Source: Heterohyrax brucei (lineage: Eukaryota; Chordata; Mammalia; Hyracoidea; Procaviidae). From it: DNA of 64,000 bases. The DNA lies in the NCBI GenBank assembly GCA_028571685.1, contig CM053148.1, forward strand, positions 83,102,001 to 83,166,000, written 5' to 3'. Numbering within the stretch: position 1 is the first letter of the stretch; each line of letters begins with the position of its first letter. Position numbers and translations under genes: made by a program. Under the pieces are notes generated by a model. That model saw only the letters and a list, made by a program, of their open reading frames with translations. It ran no database searches and was not told the DNA's origin. Of the stretch, positions 10,515 through 20,976 are shown piece by piece.

Positions 10515-10665
10515 GTGGAGTCCTGGTTATGCAGTGGTTAGAGCTTTTGCTGTCAGCCAAAAGATCGGCAGTTCAAATCCATCAGCTGCTCCTTGGAAAC
10601 CCTATGGGGCAGTTCTACCATGGCCTACAGGGTCACTGTGAGTTGGAATCAACTTGATGAAAAGC
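10515..10665 (+). repeat. Afrotherian SINE, short form
   Basis: GGAGTCCTGGTTATGCAGTGG head, GATCGGCAGTTCAAATCC B box, tail cut after GAATCAACTTGATG. Confidence 0.93.
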
Positions 10666-11397
10666 AAGGGTGGTCCATAGGAAAGCATTATGTAGTGATT
10701 TAATGGAAAGACTGAGTACTTCTTTCACTTTAATTATAAGAGGTTTCAGAGATACAAATACCTAATAAGTCAGATTTTCAGGAATTGTTTTTTTCACTAC
10801 TAATTCAGTAACTGGCACTTTATTACCATGGAAATTTATATTCACTAACAAAAAAAAAGATAGCATATATTTGAACTTTTTTGACACCACCAAGTCTCAG
10901 AAACATTTTTGATCTTGCAGGAAGAGATGCTTCCCCAATTTCCAAACTGTTTACTAAATCATAGACTAATCAAGCATTGTGTTGTTTTTTTTAGCAACTT
11001 TAACCGGCCTACTTTGAGCTTCTTTTTAGAAACAAAATTATCTCCCAGCAGAAATACAGAATATCTCCTTGAACTAAACCGTATGTTTCAATCCTTTCAT
11101 GTGTTGATTCTTTTTAATAACCCTTAACACAGTACCCCAAGCACTAGGGACAGTCAAGTCTCTGCTAACAGTTCTCTACCAAAAGTTTGAACTTCCAAGG
11201 ATCAGTCTCAAATATTCCATCTGGTAGGCAGTTTTCCCTGAAGCTATTGTCTCTTTTAAAAAATCCCTAGGAACTAGAAACCATGAAGATTAAGACCCCT
11301 CACAACCTATAAAAAGGTGGCACATTTTAATCACTTCACTTTAGCTGAATAATTCAGGAAAAAATGTGTTTGAAAATTCTTCCTCGAGCTTTCATAT
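10666..11397. other. Unassigned non-coding stretch
   Basis: AT-rich, no repeat recognised. If the minus-strand exon at 11398-11540 is real, the 11100-11397 part would be its 3' UTR; ATTAAA-type polyadenylation hexamers occur on the minus strand there, but no AATAAA is obvious. Confidence 0.45.
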
Positions 11398-11540
11398 TTA
11401 GCTCAAACGGAATTTGAAAACCAGAAGAAAGGGCAGAGTAACTGAGATAACAACAGAGCACATAGCCATGAGGACGACTCCCAGAGGACTCCGGAAGGAT
11501 CCGTGTGAGAGCTTCATTCGCATAGCGTCTTCGTTCATAG
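11398..11540 (-). CDS. Candidate terminal coding exon with a hydrophobic C-terminus
   Basis: Not recognised as a known gene. On the minus strand a strong acceptor (TTCCCTTTTCACAG, ending at 11541) opens an exon that runs to a TAA at 11398-11400. Reading from the third exon base gives 46 residues starting MNEDAMRMKL, with basic and polar residues first, then a roughly 23-residue hydrophobic stretch (about residues 18-41, PLGVVLMAMCSVVISV...) and a short basic end FKFRLS. That would suit the C-terminal anchor of a membrane protein. At least seven CpGs lie in about 145 bases of otherwise CpG-poor DNA, which suggests constraint. Caution: a second frame is also open through the same bases to 11354, so the frame is not settled, and splice-like sites arise often by chance. 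Confidence 0.25.
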
Positions 11541-11769
11541 CTGTGAAAAGGGAACAAACAGCTCACTAATGACCTTCCCCAGAGACATGATGCAAATACC
11601 ATTGGGAAAGATAATAAAAATTGGATATAAATGCTTGAAGATTAGATGACAAAAGAAGAGTGAAATGGACTTAGAATACGTGAGCTAATAAATTGGAGAC
11701 AAAAAAAGAAAAAAAACTGGGGTTCAAATATGTGTGGAGAAACCAAGCTCTGGAAAGTTAAAATGAAAA

Positions 11770-12085
11770 ACAAGACCTTCATACTAGATGAAGGTACGAT
11801 CACACGAGGGGCAGCGAGGGCTGGGGCTCACGCTGCCTGAGACGAGAACTAAATGGGATAGGATGAAACTCTTCAAGGCAAACTTGGTCAAACTATCAGG
11901 AAAGCATTTTCTAGCAGCAACGTCTATTAAGGCATGGAATAATTTCTCCAGAGACTTGAAGTCCTTTCATTTGGTTATTTTAAAATTAGACTAGACAAAC
12001 CACAGAGAAACAGCTTGTCCAGGGCATTGGCAGGGAGAGGCAAAAAGATGATCTAATAAGTAGATCCGCTGTGGGTTCCTAAACT
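11770..12085 (+). repeat. CR1/L3-like LINE 3' end (ancient)
   Basis: The open frame at 11788-11994 reads TSIKAWNNFSRDLKSF near its end, the kind of tail seen downstream of CR1-superfamily reverse transcriptases. It is followed by TTTAAAATTAGACTAGAC, AGCTTGTCCAGGGCATTGG and GATGATCTAATAAGTAG, phrases typical of CR1/L3 3' ends. Unusually readable for such an old element. It could instead be a conserved sequence derived from one. Confidence 0.5.
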
Positions 12086-12447
12086 TGTGTTAAACATGAT
12101 TCCTCACTTGTTTTCTTCCTTCCCTGTTTGCCTCTCAATCACTGAAATTGGCAAATACAAATCTGTAAAATTATTTAACACAGTCAGTGTATTAACTGCA
12201 TACACTGTGAAGAAGTCTGTACTGGCCACCGAGGGGACAGGGATCTTTATACTTTCTTGGGAAAAACTAATAAATAATAAAAGGCAAGGTAAAAGAAAGC
12301 TAAAACTCTGTGCACATCACTGCTGCTACCACTATTCTTCAAGAAAAGTCTGACTTTTCTTGAAGAGACTGTATTAGCTGAAGCTTGCAAACTTCCTAAG
12401 TTTCACCCTCCAATATTTTTCCTTTGCTATTTGCTGTAAACCAGAAT
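12086..12447. other. Unassigned non-coding stretch
   Basis: No repeat family recognised. The 88-residue frame at 12087-12353 has no domain. A short perfect hairpin AAGAAAAGTC/GACTTTTCTT lies at about 12340-12363. Confidence 0.45.
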
Positions 12448-12604
12448 AACCAAACCCCTTGCTATGGAGTCAACTTTGACTCATAGCGACCCTACAGGAT
12501 GAAGTTGCACTGACCCTTAGGATTTCCAAGGAGCAGCTGGTAGATTTGAACTGTTGATCTTTTGGTTGGCAGCCAAGCTCCTAACCACTGTGCAACCACG
12601 GCTC
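12448..12604 (-). repeat. Afrotherian SINE, short form
   Basis: AACCAAACCCCTTGCTATGG at the left, CCAAGGAGCAGCTGG in the middle, CTAACCACTGTGCAACC at the right. Confidence 0.93.
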
Positions 12605-12699
12605 TGGATTCACTAGAGCCGCTTAGATTCCTTCAGCTCACCAAGTAGTCTGTGTCACCTGATGTCTTACACTGTCACCTCTACTTGGAACACACACCA

Positions 12700-12985
12700 T
12701 TCCCATATATATTTTTCACAAGAGAAATTTTTACTTCTACTGCTTACAAAGTCATCACTGCCTAAGTACACTTCCTACAAGTGTGACCATGACACCAGTC
12801 TCATAGGCCTCCATAGCACCACTCTCTGACCTATATCGCAATTGTCCATGTGGTCCTTGGCCACATCACTTTGCAGACTGTATGCTTTATGAGTTCATGT
12901 ACCACTGTTTTCTTGTCTATCACTTTATCACCATCTAGCTTAGCATCTGAAAAATAGGAGATCAAAAAACATTTGCTGAATACAT
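12700..12985 (+). repeat. L2-like LINE tail remnant
   Basis: Phrases in L2 order: CACATCACTTTGCAGACTG, GCTTTATGAGTTCATG, and the final AAAAAACATTTGCTGAATAC. Confidence 0.5.
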
Positions 12986-13907
12986 TTATATAACTCGTTT
13001 ATTTCCACAATAATTCTAGTTAACTAACCACTTCAAAACTCAACGGTTTATAACAAAAACATATTAATTCACGCTCACACATCTGCAGGCCAGCTACAGG
13101 TTGGTTGATTAAGCTGCTATACTTGGCTAAGCTCTGGAATCAAGCTGCAGATTTAGACTGAGTGTGGCCTATGTGTCTCTAATCCTCCTTCGGTCATTGG
13201 GTTGACCAGGACGTGGTTCTCTAATTGAAATGGCAGAAACGCAAGAGGGACAAGCATGAAAAGGTATAATGCTGTTAAAGACCCAGATGGAAAACTAGTG
13301 CAATCATTTATAATCAAATTTCAGTGGCCAAAGCCAGCATCCGTTAGAAAAAGGGAAATGCACTCCTCCACTGGGGAGAAGAGAAAAGCCACTTGGCGAA
13401 AAGGATGACGCTGGAAAGTCTGAAGGATTGGGACTGACAGTGCAATCCTCGCAGTATGAATAAATAAACTGTGGTACAATTAAAATACTACAGAAACCCA
13501 TCTGACCTGGAAAGGAGGCCATTACTGGAGGGCTTTTTTCAGCCAAACAGTAGACAGGCTTGCAAAATACACAGCAACATCCGGGAGAAACGTGTTCATT
13601 AGAACAATGAATTATACAAGACCGAAGGACACAATTCACCCAAAAGCAAAGAGGAGGGAGCAGGAAAAGTTAGCAAAAACAGACGAAAGGAAATAGGGAA
13701 CCCGGGGTGGAGGTGGAGAGAGCGCTGACACGTCGTGGGGAATGCAACCAAGATCTTGGAACACTTCGTCTTTTAACTGTTGAGTGCAAAACACATTTGC
13801 TCTGTAAACTTTTGCCTGAAGCATAATAATGATAATGAATGAGTGAGTAATAAATAAATGGAAATAACTTCAGAAGCCAAGAGGAATGAATAATGTATCT
13901 CGTTAAG
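12986..13907. other. Mostly unassigned; possible old repeat at 13015-13260
   Basis: 13015-13260 (AAAACTCAACGGTTTATAAC, then CATATTAATTCACGCTCAC, CTGCAGGCCAGCTAC) has the layout of an old mammalian LTR or transposon piece that I cannot name. 13261-13830 holds a 111-residue minus-strand frame without recognisable motifs. Confidence 0.35.
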
Positions 13908-14160
13908 CCATGCTGATACGGCAGTGGTTAACTTTAGCTGCTAGCTCCAATCTAACAGCCACTCCTTGGAAACCCTATAAACCCAAGCCCAAACCTATTG
14001 CCACTGAATCGATTCCAACTCACAGTGACCCTATGGGATAGAGTAGAAGTAGCCCTTAGAGCTTCTAAGGAGAATCTGATGGATTTGAGCTGCCAACTTT
14101 TTGATTGGCAGCTGTGATTACTATGAATCAGAACTCATTCACAGTAATGGACTTTTTTTT
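13908..14160 (+). repeat. Afrotherian SINE split by a second SINE
   Basis: The head and body (CAGTGGTTAAC, then CCACTCCTTGGAAACCCTA) end at 13978. The matching tail (TTACTATGAATCAGAACTC, then a T-rich run) resumes at about 14117. A minus-strand SINE fills the gap. Confidence 0.8.
13979..14116 (-). repeat. Afrotherian SINE inserted in the preceding SINE
   Basis: AAACCCAAGCCCAAACC at the left, CTATGGGATAGAGTAGAAG next, and TTTTGATTGGCAGC at the right. The far head is missing. Confidence 0.85.
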
Positions 14161-14206
14161 TGTTTTTTCAGCTGCTCAAAATAAGAAAATGCCTTGGCAA
14201 ATTGTT

Positions 14207-14304
14207 TTATGTTGGGGTTTCTAGAGGAACACAAGGAGTGAAGAATATAGGTGGATAGACAGACTGACAGCCAGCCAGCCAGCCAGCCAGATACATAGAT
14301 GCAT
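14207..14304 (-). mobile_element. LTR-like fossil, family B, outer part, with CCAG run
   Basis: GTTGGGGTTTCTAGAGGAAC and the following AGGTGGATAGACAGAC match the start of the copy at 23254. A (CCAG)n run lies at about 14269-14290. The rest of the same element resumes at 16315, after about 2 kb of later insertions. Confidence 0.6.
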
Positions 14305-14416
14305 ACCAAAAAACCCATTGCTCTTAAGTCAATTCCCATCCACAGTGACCTTATAGGACAGAGCAGAACTACCCACAGCAGAACTGACCCTTTAGGTTAT
14401 CAGCCCAGCTCTTAAA
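14305..14416 (-). repeat. Afrotherian SINE, rearranged copy
   Basis: Starts ACCAAAAAACCCATTGC. The middle has lost the CCAAGGAGC block and carries AGCAGAACTACCC followed by AGCAGAACTGACCC, a small internal duplication. Ends CAGCTCTTAAACAGT, where the RTE tail begins. Confidence 0.8.
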
Positions 14417-16312
14417 CAGTATGATGTTGTTGCTAGGTGCTGTCAAATTGATTCATAGTGACCCTATGTGCAACAGAATGAAACATTTCCTGATCTTGTG
14501 CCATGTCCACAGTCAATGTTATGCTTAAGCCCATCATTGTGGCCACTTTGTCAATCCATCTTGCAGAGGCTCTTCCTCCTTTCTGCTGACCTTCCACTCT
14601 ACCAAGCATGGTGTCCTTCTCCAGGGTCTGCTTCCATGTCCAAGGTACATAAGATGCAGTCTTGGGATCTTTGCTTCTAAGGAGCCCTCTGGTTATACTT
14701 CATCCAGAACAGATCTGTTTGTTCTTTTTGGCAATCCATAGAATGTTCATTATTCTTCTTCAACACCACAATTCAAATTCATCAATTCTTCTGTCTTCCT
14801 TGTTCACTATCCAGCTTTTTCATGCATATGATGTGATTGAAAATACCATGGCTTAGGTCAGGTGCATTTTAGTCTTCAAAGTGACGTCTTTATTTTTCAA
14901 TAATGTAAAGAGGTCCTTGGCAGTAAATTTTCCCAATGTGATGTGTCTGATTTCTTGCCTGCTACTTCCATAGATGTTAATTGTGGACCCCAGTAAAATG
15001 AAATCCTTGACAACTTCAACCTTTTCTCCATTTATGATGATGTTACTTACTGGTCCAGTTGTGAGGATTTTTGTTTGCTTAATGTTGAGGTGCAATCCAT
15101 ATGGAATGCAGGTCGTGGTCTTTGATCTTCATTGGTAAGTATTTCAGAACTTCTTGACTTCCAGCAAGTAAGCTGGTGTTGTCTGTGTAACTCAGGTTGC
15201 TGATGAGTCATCCTCCAATCCTGATGCTTCTTTCTTCTTCATTTAATCCAGCTTCTTGGGTTATTTGTTGTGCATACCAATTGAAAAGATATGCTGAAAG
15301 GAGACAACCTTGATGCACACCTTTCCTGACTTCAAACAATGTGGTTTCCCCGGATTCCTTAATAGCACAATGAAGTGTTCTTGAAATCCCATTTTATGCA
15401 ATGTTAACCGTAACTTGTTATGAATTACACAGTCGAATGCCTTTGCATAGCCGATGCAACACAGGCAAACATCTTTCTTGTATTTTCTGCTTCCAGCCAG
15501 AATTCTTCTGATGTCACCACTGCTGTCTCCGGTTCCATATCCTTTTCTAACTCCAGCTTGAATTTCTGGCAGCTCGTTGTCAATATACTGTCGAAGTCGC
15601 TTTTGAATGATCTTGAGCAAAATTTTACTTGTGTGTGTCATTAACAATATTGTTTAATAATTTCCACATTTAATCGTATCACCTTTCTTTGGAATGAGCA
15701 TAAATATGGATCTCTTCCAGTCAGTTGACTAGGAAGCTATCCTCCAAATTTCTTGGCATAGATGAGTGAGCTCTTCCAGCACTGCTTCTGTTTGTTAAAA
15801 TATCTCAATTGATATTTCATCAATTCCCAGAGCCTTGTTTTTTGTTAATGCCTTCAACGCAACTTTGACTTCTTCCTTCAGTACCTTTGGTTCCTGGTCA
15901 TATGCTACCCTTTCAAATGGCTGAGCATTGACCAGCTATTCCTTGCATCTTCTTTAGATGTACCTTTAGTGGTTTAATACTTTTCCTGTAGAATCCTTCA
16001 CTCTTGCAACTTCAGGCTTGAATTTTTTCTTCAGATTTTCCAGCTTGAGAAATGTAGAACATATTCTTCCACTTCCACTTTCTATTTCCAACTCTTTGCA
16101 CATGTGATTATAATACGTGATTTTGTCTTCTTGAGCTGCCCTTTGAAATCTTGTTTAGTTATTTTGTTTTGCTATTCTTGCCTTTTGCTTTAGCTGCTCG
16201 ACGTTCAAGATCAAGATTCAGAGTCTCTTCTGACATCCTATTCGGTGGTTTCTTTCCTATCCTTTTAGTGACTTCTTGCTTTCTTCATGAATGATAACTT
16301 TGATGGCGTTCA
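14417..16312 (-). mobile_element. RTE/BovB-type LINE, 5'-truncated, with reverse transcriptase region
   Basis: The longest RTE copy here (about 1.9 kb). Its 3' end is at 14417-14450 (reverse of the ...CACCTAACAACAAC tail). On the minus strand, 15647-15261 reads the N-terminal part of the reverse transcriptase fingers and palm (PEIQAGVRKGYGT, then LCCIGYAKAFDCV). Motif A normally opens with an Asp before YAKAFD, and here that residue is Gly. About 15200 reads NLSYTDNTSLLAG, where an active copy would have YADD. 15095-14853 reads the downstream part (LNIKQTKILTTGPVSN...VVKDFILLGSTIN). Upstream, 16312-15660 matches the region between endonuclease and reverse transcriptase. The endonuclease is absent. 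The copy is dead, with several frame breaks. Confidence 0.93.
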
Positions 16313-16314
16313 CT

Positions 16315-16790
16315 ACGATAGAGATATTTATTTCAAGGAAATGGCCCACTTATTTGTAGAGGCTGGGTAAGTCCAAAATCCTTGGATCAAGCATCAGGCT
16401 GGAGGCTTCTCCTGGTGTGTGTGATTTCTGGGACTGATAAACCCAAAATCAGCAGATCAGATGGCAGCCTTTAAGCTCACACAGCTTGGGGAGCTGGCAA
16501 CTCCTCAGATGTGCAGGTCAGACAGCCAGCTGGTGACTTGCATCTCAAGAAGCAGAGGTCAGAGGATGATGAGTCAGATACAGAATGGAGAGGGGACAAG
16601 CTGAGCCAAAAGGTCCATATGTATTAGACACAGACCATGTCCTCAAGGAAACAGTCCTTGAAACTGATCAGCTACTCATATCAAATAGCAAAATGGAGTA
16701 TGATAGGTTCATTTTTATGTAAATACCAGTCAGAGTTTATTTTTGCTAGTCAACTGAATGGTCTCGCTATGAGATGTTTTTGTAAGTGCC
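16315..16790 (-). mobile_element. LTR-like fossil, family B, main part
   Basis: GATATTTATTTCAAGGAAATG, AGGCTTCTCCTG and GGGACTGATAAACCC match 23290-23420 in order. It reads as the continuation of 14207-14304. Family unnamed. Layout is like a reversed MaLR or ERVL LTR, and no internal viral genes are seen. Confidence 0.55.
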
Positions 16791-17205
16791 TTATGCTATT
16801 TCTTTTTTTTTTTTAAGAACCACAAGTTTTTTAATTGGCATAGCAGCATTTACATCACTGGGGATGGGAGTAGTTAGCAGACAAACTTAGCAGATACATG
16901 TGATTTGCGTAAAAATACAGTCCATAGTATCTTCCAAGAAACTGAAAATCATGGCCCACCAATTCGATATAACCTTAGCTATCACAATTGTTTATTACCA
17001 TTATGAACATCTAAATCAATCTAACTATAATCTTAGTTAACTAGCTTCTTCTTCCCAGTTTCAAGAAATTAGAGTACCTACCCAATAGTAAAATACATTT
17101 TTTGTTGTATTTGTTTTCTGAATCCACTGTAAGTTTTCTTGTTAAGCTATTGTTTATACATGCATTTATTAAACAGCTAACATTAGAGATTGATCTACCG
17201 TGCAC
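16791..17205. other. Unassigned non-coding stretch
   Basis: Starts with a T run (about 16801-16815), otherwise AT-rich with nothing recognised. Confidence 0.5.
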
Positions 17206-17395
17206 GATGGCTTTAAGTAGCTAATAAAGGAGGGGAAAGGAGACTGCTGGGAGAATGAGACATGTATGGAGCAGAGAGGAATAGTGTGCTGTCACTAGGC
17301 AGGGAGAGCAGTGGAAGCTGTATATAGGTAGGCATGTAAATTTATACAGGAATGTACGTTTTCACTCAGTCATAATAAAAAAAGAAAAAAAAATT
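17206..17395 (+). repeat. Unnamed poly(A)-tailed repeat, 3' end
   Basis: GTGTGCTGTCACTAGGCAGG, AGGTAGGCATGTAAATTTA and TTTTCACTCAGTCATAATAA match the last 200 bases of the copy at 18400-19240. It ends in AATAAAAAAAG and an A-rich run, as expected for a non-LTR retrotransposon 3' UTR. Confidence 0.6.
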
Positions 17396-17917
17396 ATCAA
17401 TAAGTATTAGTCTGTTTCAGTTCTTTTGCAACCCAAAGGTCACCTGTCATTTGAGTTATACCTTTCCAGAGGCAAGGAAACACTTGCAGTTATATTACCC
17501 AAAGAGAAAGGAAAAAGAAGAAATTCTGATGGTTGATTTTATTTAGGAAGTTAACCCCCTAATCACCAAGAAGAGCAGATTTGCGTGGCTGTTCTAAAAA
17601 CCGTCTGGAGCTTGCTTTGGGGATTGTTCACTAGCAGAGTTTGGGCAAGGGTATTGTTTAGTGGAAAAATGCTTGATCTTAAAGACTCTATTCTGAACAA
17701 ACGTTGTGAAGCAGAGGTGCCAGAACAGCATGATGGTTAATGGGGTGACCTAAGGAGCCAAGGCAGTGTAGCCTAGGTCACGTACTTCAACTCTTCCAAG
17801 CACTCTATTATTGTTGTGAAGATGTAAAGAGCTAAAAGGAGTAGAAAAGAATACTCAGATCACCTTTACCACTTATCTCCCAGCACCTAGCTGAGTACCT
17901 GGTGAACAGCAGCCTCT
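17396..17917. other. Unassigned non-coding stretch
   Basis: No repeat recognised except a vague L2/MIR flavour at about 17870-17910 (CCCAGCACCTAGCTGAG). Confidence 0.4.
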
Positions 17918-18080
17918 AGGCAACCCTGGTGCCACGGTGGTGGAGTCACACGGCTGTTAATCAAAAGGTCAGCTGTTCCAATATACCAGGCATTCCTTGG
18001 AAAATATGGGGCAGTTCTTTGTCCTACAAGGTTGCCGTGGGTCAGAATTGACTCAAAGGCACTGATTTTTTGTTTTGTTT
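17918..18080 (+). repeat. Afrotherian SINE, short form
   Basis: GGCAACCCTGGTGCCACGG head, diverged B box GGTCAGCTGTTCCAATATAC, tail expanded into TTTTGTTTTG units. Confidence 0.92.
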
Positions 18081-18169
18081 TCTTTTGTTTTTGTTTTCAT
18101 GTCTATTATTTGCTGAGTACACACACAGGTCTTTTTAAATTTATTTTCTCTTAACTCTGATACCTGTGT

Positions 18170-18313
18170 CTCAGGATGGGTTCTTTGCAGACGGATAACC
18201 AGTAAAGCAAGTAAACAAATTTATATTTATCAAGGAAAGGGCTTCCACGGTGGTGGAGGCTGGAGAGTCCCAAGTCTGTGGGTCAACCTGGAGGCTTGTC
18301 CTGACTCACGTAG
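18170..18313 (-). mobile_element. LTR-like fossil, family B, fragment
   Basis: ATCAAGGAAAGGGCTTCC, AGTCCCAAGTCTGTGGGTCA and GGAGGCTTGTCCTGACTC correspond to the first third of the 23254 copy. The A-rich SINE stub at 18316 follows. Confidence 0.55.
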
Positions 18314-18315
18314 CT

Positions 18316-18385
18316 ACCAAAAAAAAAGGAAAATCCACGGCCGTCAAGTGGGGTCTGACTCATAGTGACCCTAGAAGTTTGAGTA
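18316..18385 (-). repeat. Afrotherian SINE 3' tail fragment
   Basis: A-rich run, then CCACGGCCGTCAAGTGGGG and GACTCATAGTGACCCTAG. Only the tail third is present. Confidence 0.8.
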
Positions 18386-19245
18386 GAAAGAAGATCAACT
18401 TAACTAGACCTCTACATAAACTGAAAACTTTTCTAATCTTAGCTCAGTATTACAAGGATAGAGTAGCAGGTGTGGGGGTCTGGGGACCATATTCTCAGGA
18501 TACTTTGAGGCTAATTGACGTATCTAGCCTATTGCTAAGAGAGTCTTCTGCACCCCATATTAGTGAGTGGTGTCTGGGGTCTTAAAAGCTAGCAAGCTGC
18601 CATCTGAAGTACACCAAATGGTCCCAACTCATCCAGAACAGATGATCACCAAGAACAACAAAGGCCTGAGGTAAAGAGAGCCCAGGAGACAGAAGGACCC
18701 TGTGAATGGGTGACTGTATCAACATGTGACCGGAAGAACAAGATGGTACCCAGACACGACCAAAAACAGCTGTGATGGGGCACGCAGTGTTGACTCCCAG
18801 AGGCAACATGAGGAAAAGAGGGTGAACCTCAAGAACTCCACAAACAAAAACAGCAATTGATGGTCTGGTGGCCTGGGGGTTCCCCTGGGAACATGGCCCC
18901 TAGACCTGCTGCTGCTCTTGACCAGAAAACATTGCTGTGTCAACTCTTCCGACAAGAATAAACTGGACTCAGGGACACGATGTGACCACGTGTTGTGTGT
19001 ACTTTATGGTTTATGAATCTATAGGATGCTGTCCTACTGGCCTCTTTACCAGAACGGAGAGAGGAAAGTGGAGAGGAGGGGACAGGAGATTGTTAAGAGG
19101 ATATGATGCATGTAGAACGAAAAGGAGGAGTGTGCTGTCACCGGGCAAGGAGAGCAGAAGGAGCTGCAGATAGGTGGGCATGCAAGTTTAATTTGAATTG
19201 TATACTTTCACTTAATCACACACACACATACAAAAGAAAACTCAT
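18386..19245 (+). repeat. Unnamed poly(A)-tailed repeat, longest copy
   Basis: Runs from about CTCAGTATTACAAGGATAG through GGTGTCTGGGGTCTTAAAAG, AGAGCCCAGGAGACAGAAGG and GACAAGAATAAACTGGACTC to GTATACTTTCACTTAATCAC and a CA run. The 3' 200 bases recur at 17206-17395. I know similar wording as a common dispersed sequence but cannot name its family. Several overlapping short frames (18250-19378) are repeat sequence. Confidence 0.55.
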
Positions 19246-20542
19246 CTCAACACTACATTCCATTTCAGAATTGAACATGTTTGCTGGAAAATTCTACATG
19301 GTAGCAAAAATGTCCAAGGCATTTGTAACAGGAATGACTGTTTCTTGTTTCCATAGGTTGGCTATTCAATACCTATGAGGTTTTACAAACTTTTGTGAGA
19401 AATTTTGAGTGACATGTTTCAAAGTAAAGAAAATCTGAATTCAATAAATAAGTCCTCTGAGAAATATTCTGGACTGGTTTTGGGAAAAATCTAGAAAGCT
19501 ATTTGTGGCAATGAATAGGAGTAAAAAGTTGAGTGACAAAATACATACAATAAATAAAGTTTCGTGAGTGTATCATGTATTTCATCTTCCTAAAAGTCTT
19601 CTTTGGTCTTCTAACTTTAGACTGAGAGTTTCTATCTTGCAAAATGGATCTCTCCAGAAAGCTCCTCTCTGATAACCAGTGGTTCTTTTTTTTTTTTTTT
19701 TTTTCTTGCCTCTATAACCCTAAGGATCCTAATTTGGGAGGATGGGGTTGGAAGGATGCTCATAACCCCAAAATTCTATCCTAAAGAGTGACATTTCAAT
19801 TCTTTTTCTAAACAGAAAGCAATTCCAATTTGCTTTTGCTTTACATTTCAAGGCACAGTTTTAAAGTGGACACTTGATGTAAGTAATGTTACTCTTTCTG
19901 AATTAAAAACAGAAAGAATAGGAATCAAAATAGGAACCAGTGTTCTTTTCTTCTCATTTTTGGCATATTGTAAATGTGCCATACTTAAAAGAAATAAGTA
20001 CACTCTTGTAACTTGACTATATACATAGTTTCTCAACTACAAGCAATAAATAAACCAAATTGGTAGAAAGACTAACTCAGAGATGGTGAGGTGAAAAATA
20101 ACCATAAATTAAAAAAGAGAAGGCACTATTCTGGTGGAAAAAGACAGAAGAAAGTGAGGAAGTCTTGGTACTGGAGAAAAAGAAGGAACGGATAGTCCAG
20201 TGATGATAAAGGATCAGAAAAAATGACCTTATAGGAAAAGGACACAATAGTAAGGGTTGTAGTCAAGAACTCAAGTTGCAGAGTGTAGGGCATAAGGAAT
20301 CTGTGTAAGAGTCTTGGCTGGTTTAGGTTGTGTAGTTTGATTTAAATTCTTGTTTCTAAAAGTATCCGTTCTCTCAAGGTCCTGTACCTATTTGTTCCTC
20401 TTCTCTAACTCTACCTGGAAAATTAGAAACACAAGTTTTTTGAGAGTACTCTTTATAGGGTTTATTCTGGAGATTCAGTAATTTCACGTCCTAGAATGCT
20501 CACCAGGCCACAGATGTGTTTCTTCCATCTGTCTCTGTTAAA
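19246..20542. other. Unassigned non-coding stretch
   Basis: Contains a pure T run at about 19687-19705, otherwise AT-rich. No exon-like or repeat signal I can support. Confidence 0.5.
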
Positions 20543-20748
20543 AACTAAATCCATCGTCGTCAAGTTAATTTCAACTCATGGTGACCCAATAGGACAGAGT
20601 GGAACTGCCTCACTGGGTTTACAACACTGTAAATCTTCACAAAATCAGCCTGCCTCATCTTTCTCCTGCTGAAACACTGGTAGGTTTGAACTTGCTGAGC
20701 TTTTGGTAAGCAGCCAAGCACTTTAACAATTACATCACCAGGGGTTCT
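20543..20748 (-). repeat. Afrotherian SINE, long form
   Basis: Tail AAACTAAATCCATCGTCGTC at the left. The extra module AATCTTCACAAAATCAGCC...TCATCTTTCTCCTGC is present at about 20630-20670. Head at right. Confidence 0.9.
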
Positions 20749-20779
20749 TATCTGTTAGACTTGACTACTTTGATATTCT

Positions 20780-20943
20780 AGGGGCCCTGATGGTTAAGTG
20801 GTTAGGAACTTGGCTATTAACCAAAAGCTCAGCAAGTTCAAATTCACCAACAACTCCTTGGAAACCCTATGGGGTAATTCTACTCTATGTTATAGAGTTG
20901 CTGTGAGTTAGAATCCACTCAACAGCAATCAGTTTAGGTTTTT
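20780..20943 (+). repeat. Afrotherian SINE, short form
   Basis: GGGGCCCTGATGGTTAAGTGG head, tail CAACAGCAATCAGTTTAGG. Confidence 0.93.
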
Positions 20944-20976
20944 GATATACCTAGGTGGAAGAGAGAACTGAGTCAT

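Noticed and set aside
13304-13639. 111-codon minus-strand frame.
   Set aside because: Cysteine-rich but without any pattern I recognise; no splice borders or CpG enrichment.
14269-14290. CRISPR-like short repeats.
   Set aside because: A plain (CCAG)n microsatellite with no spacers in a mammalian genome.
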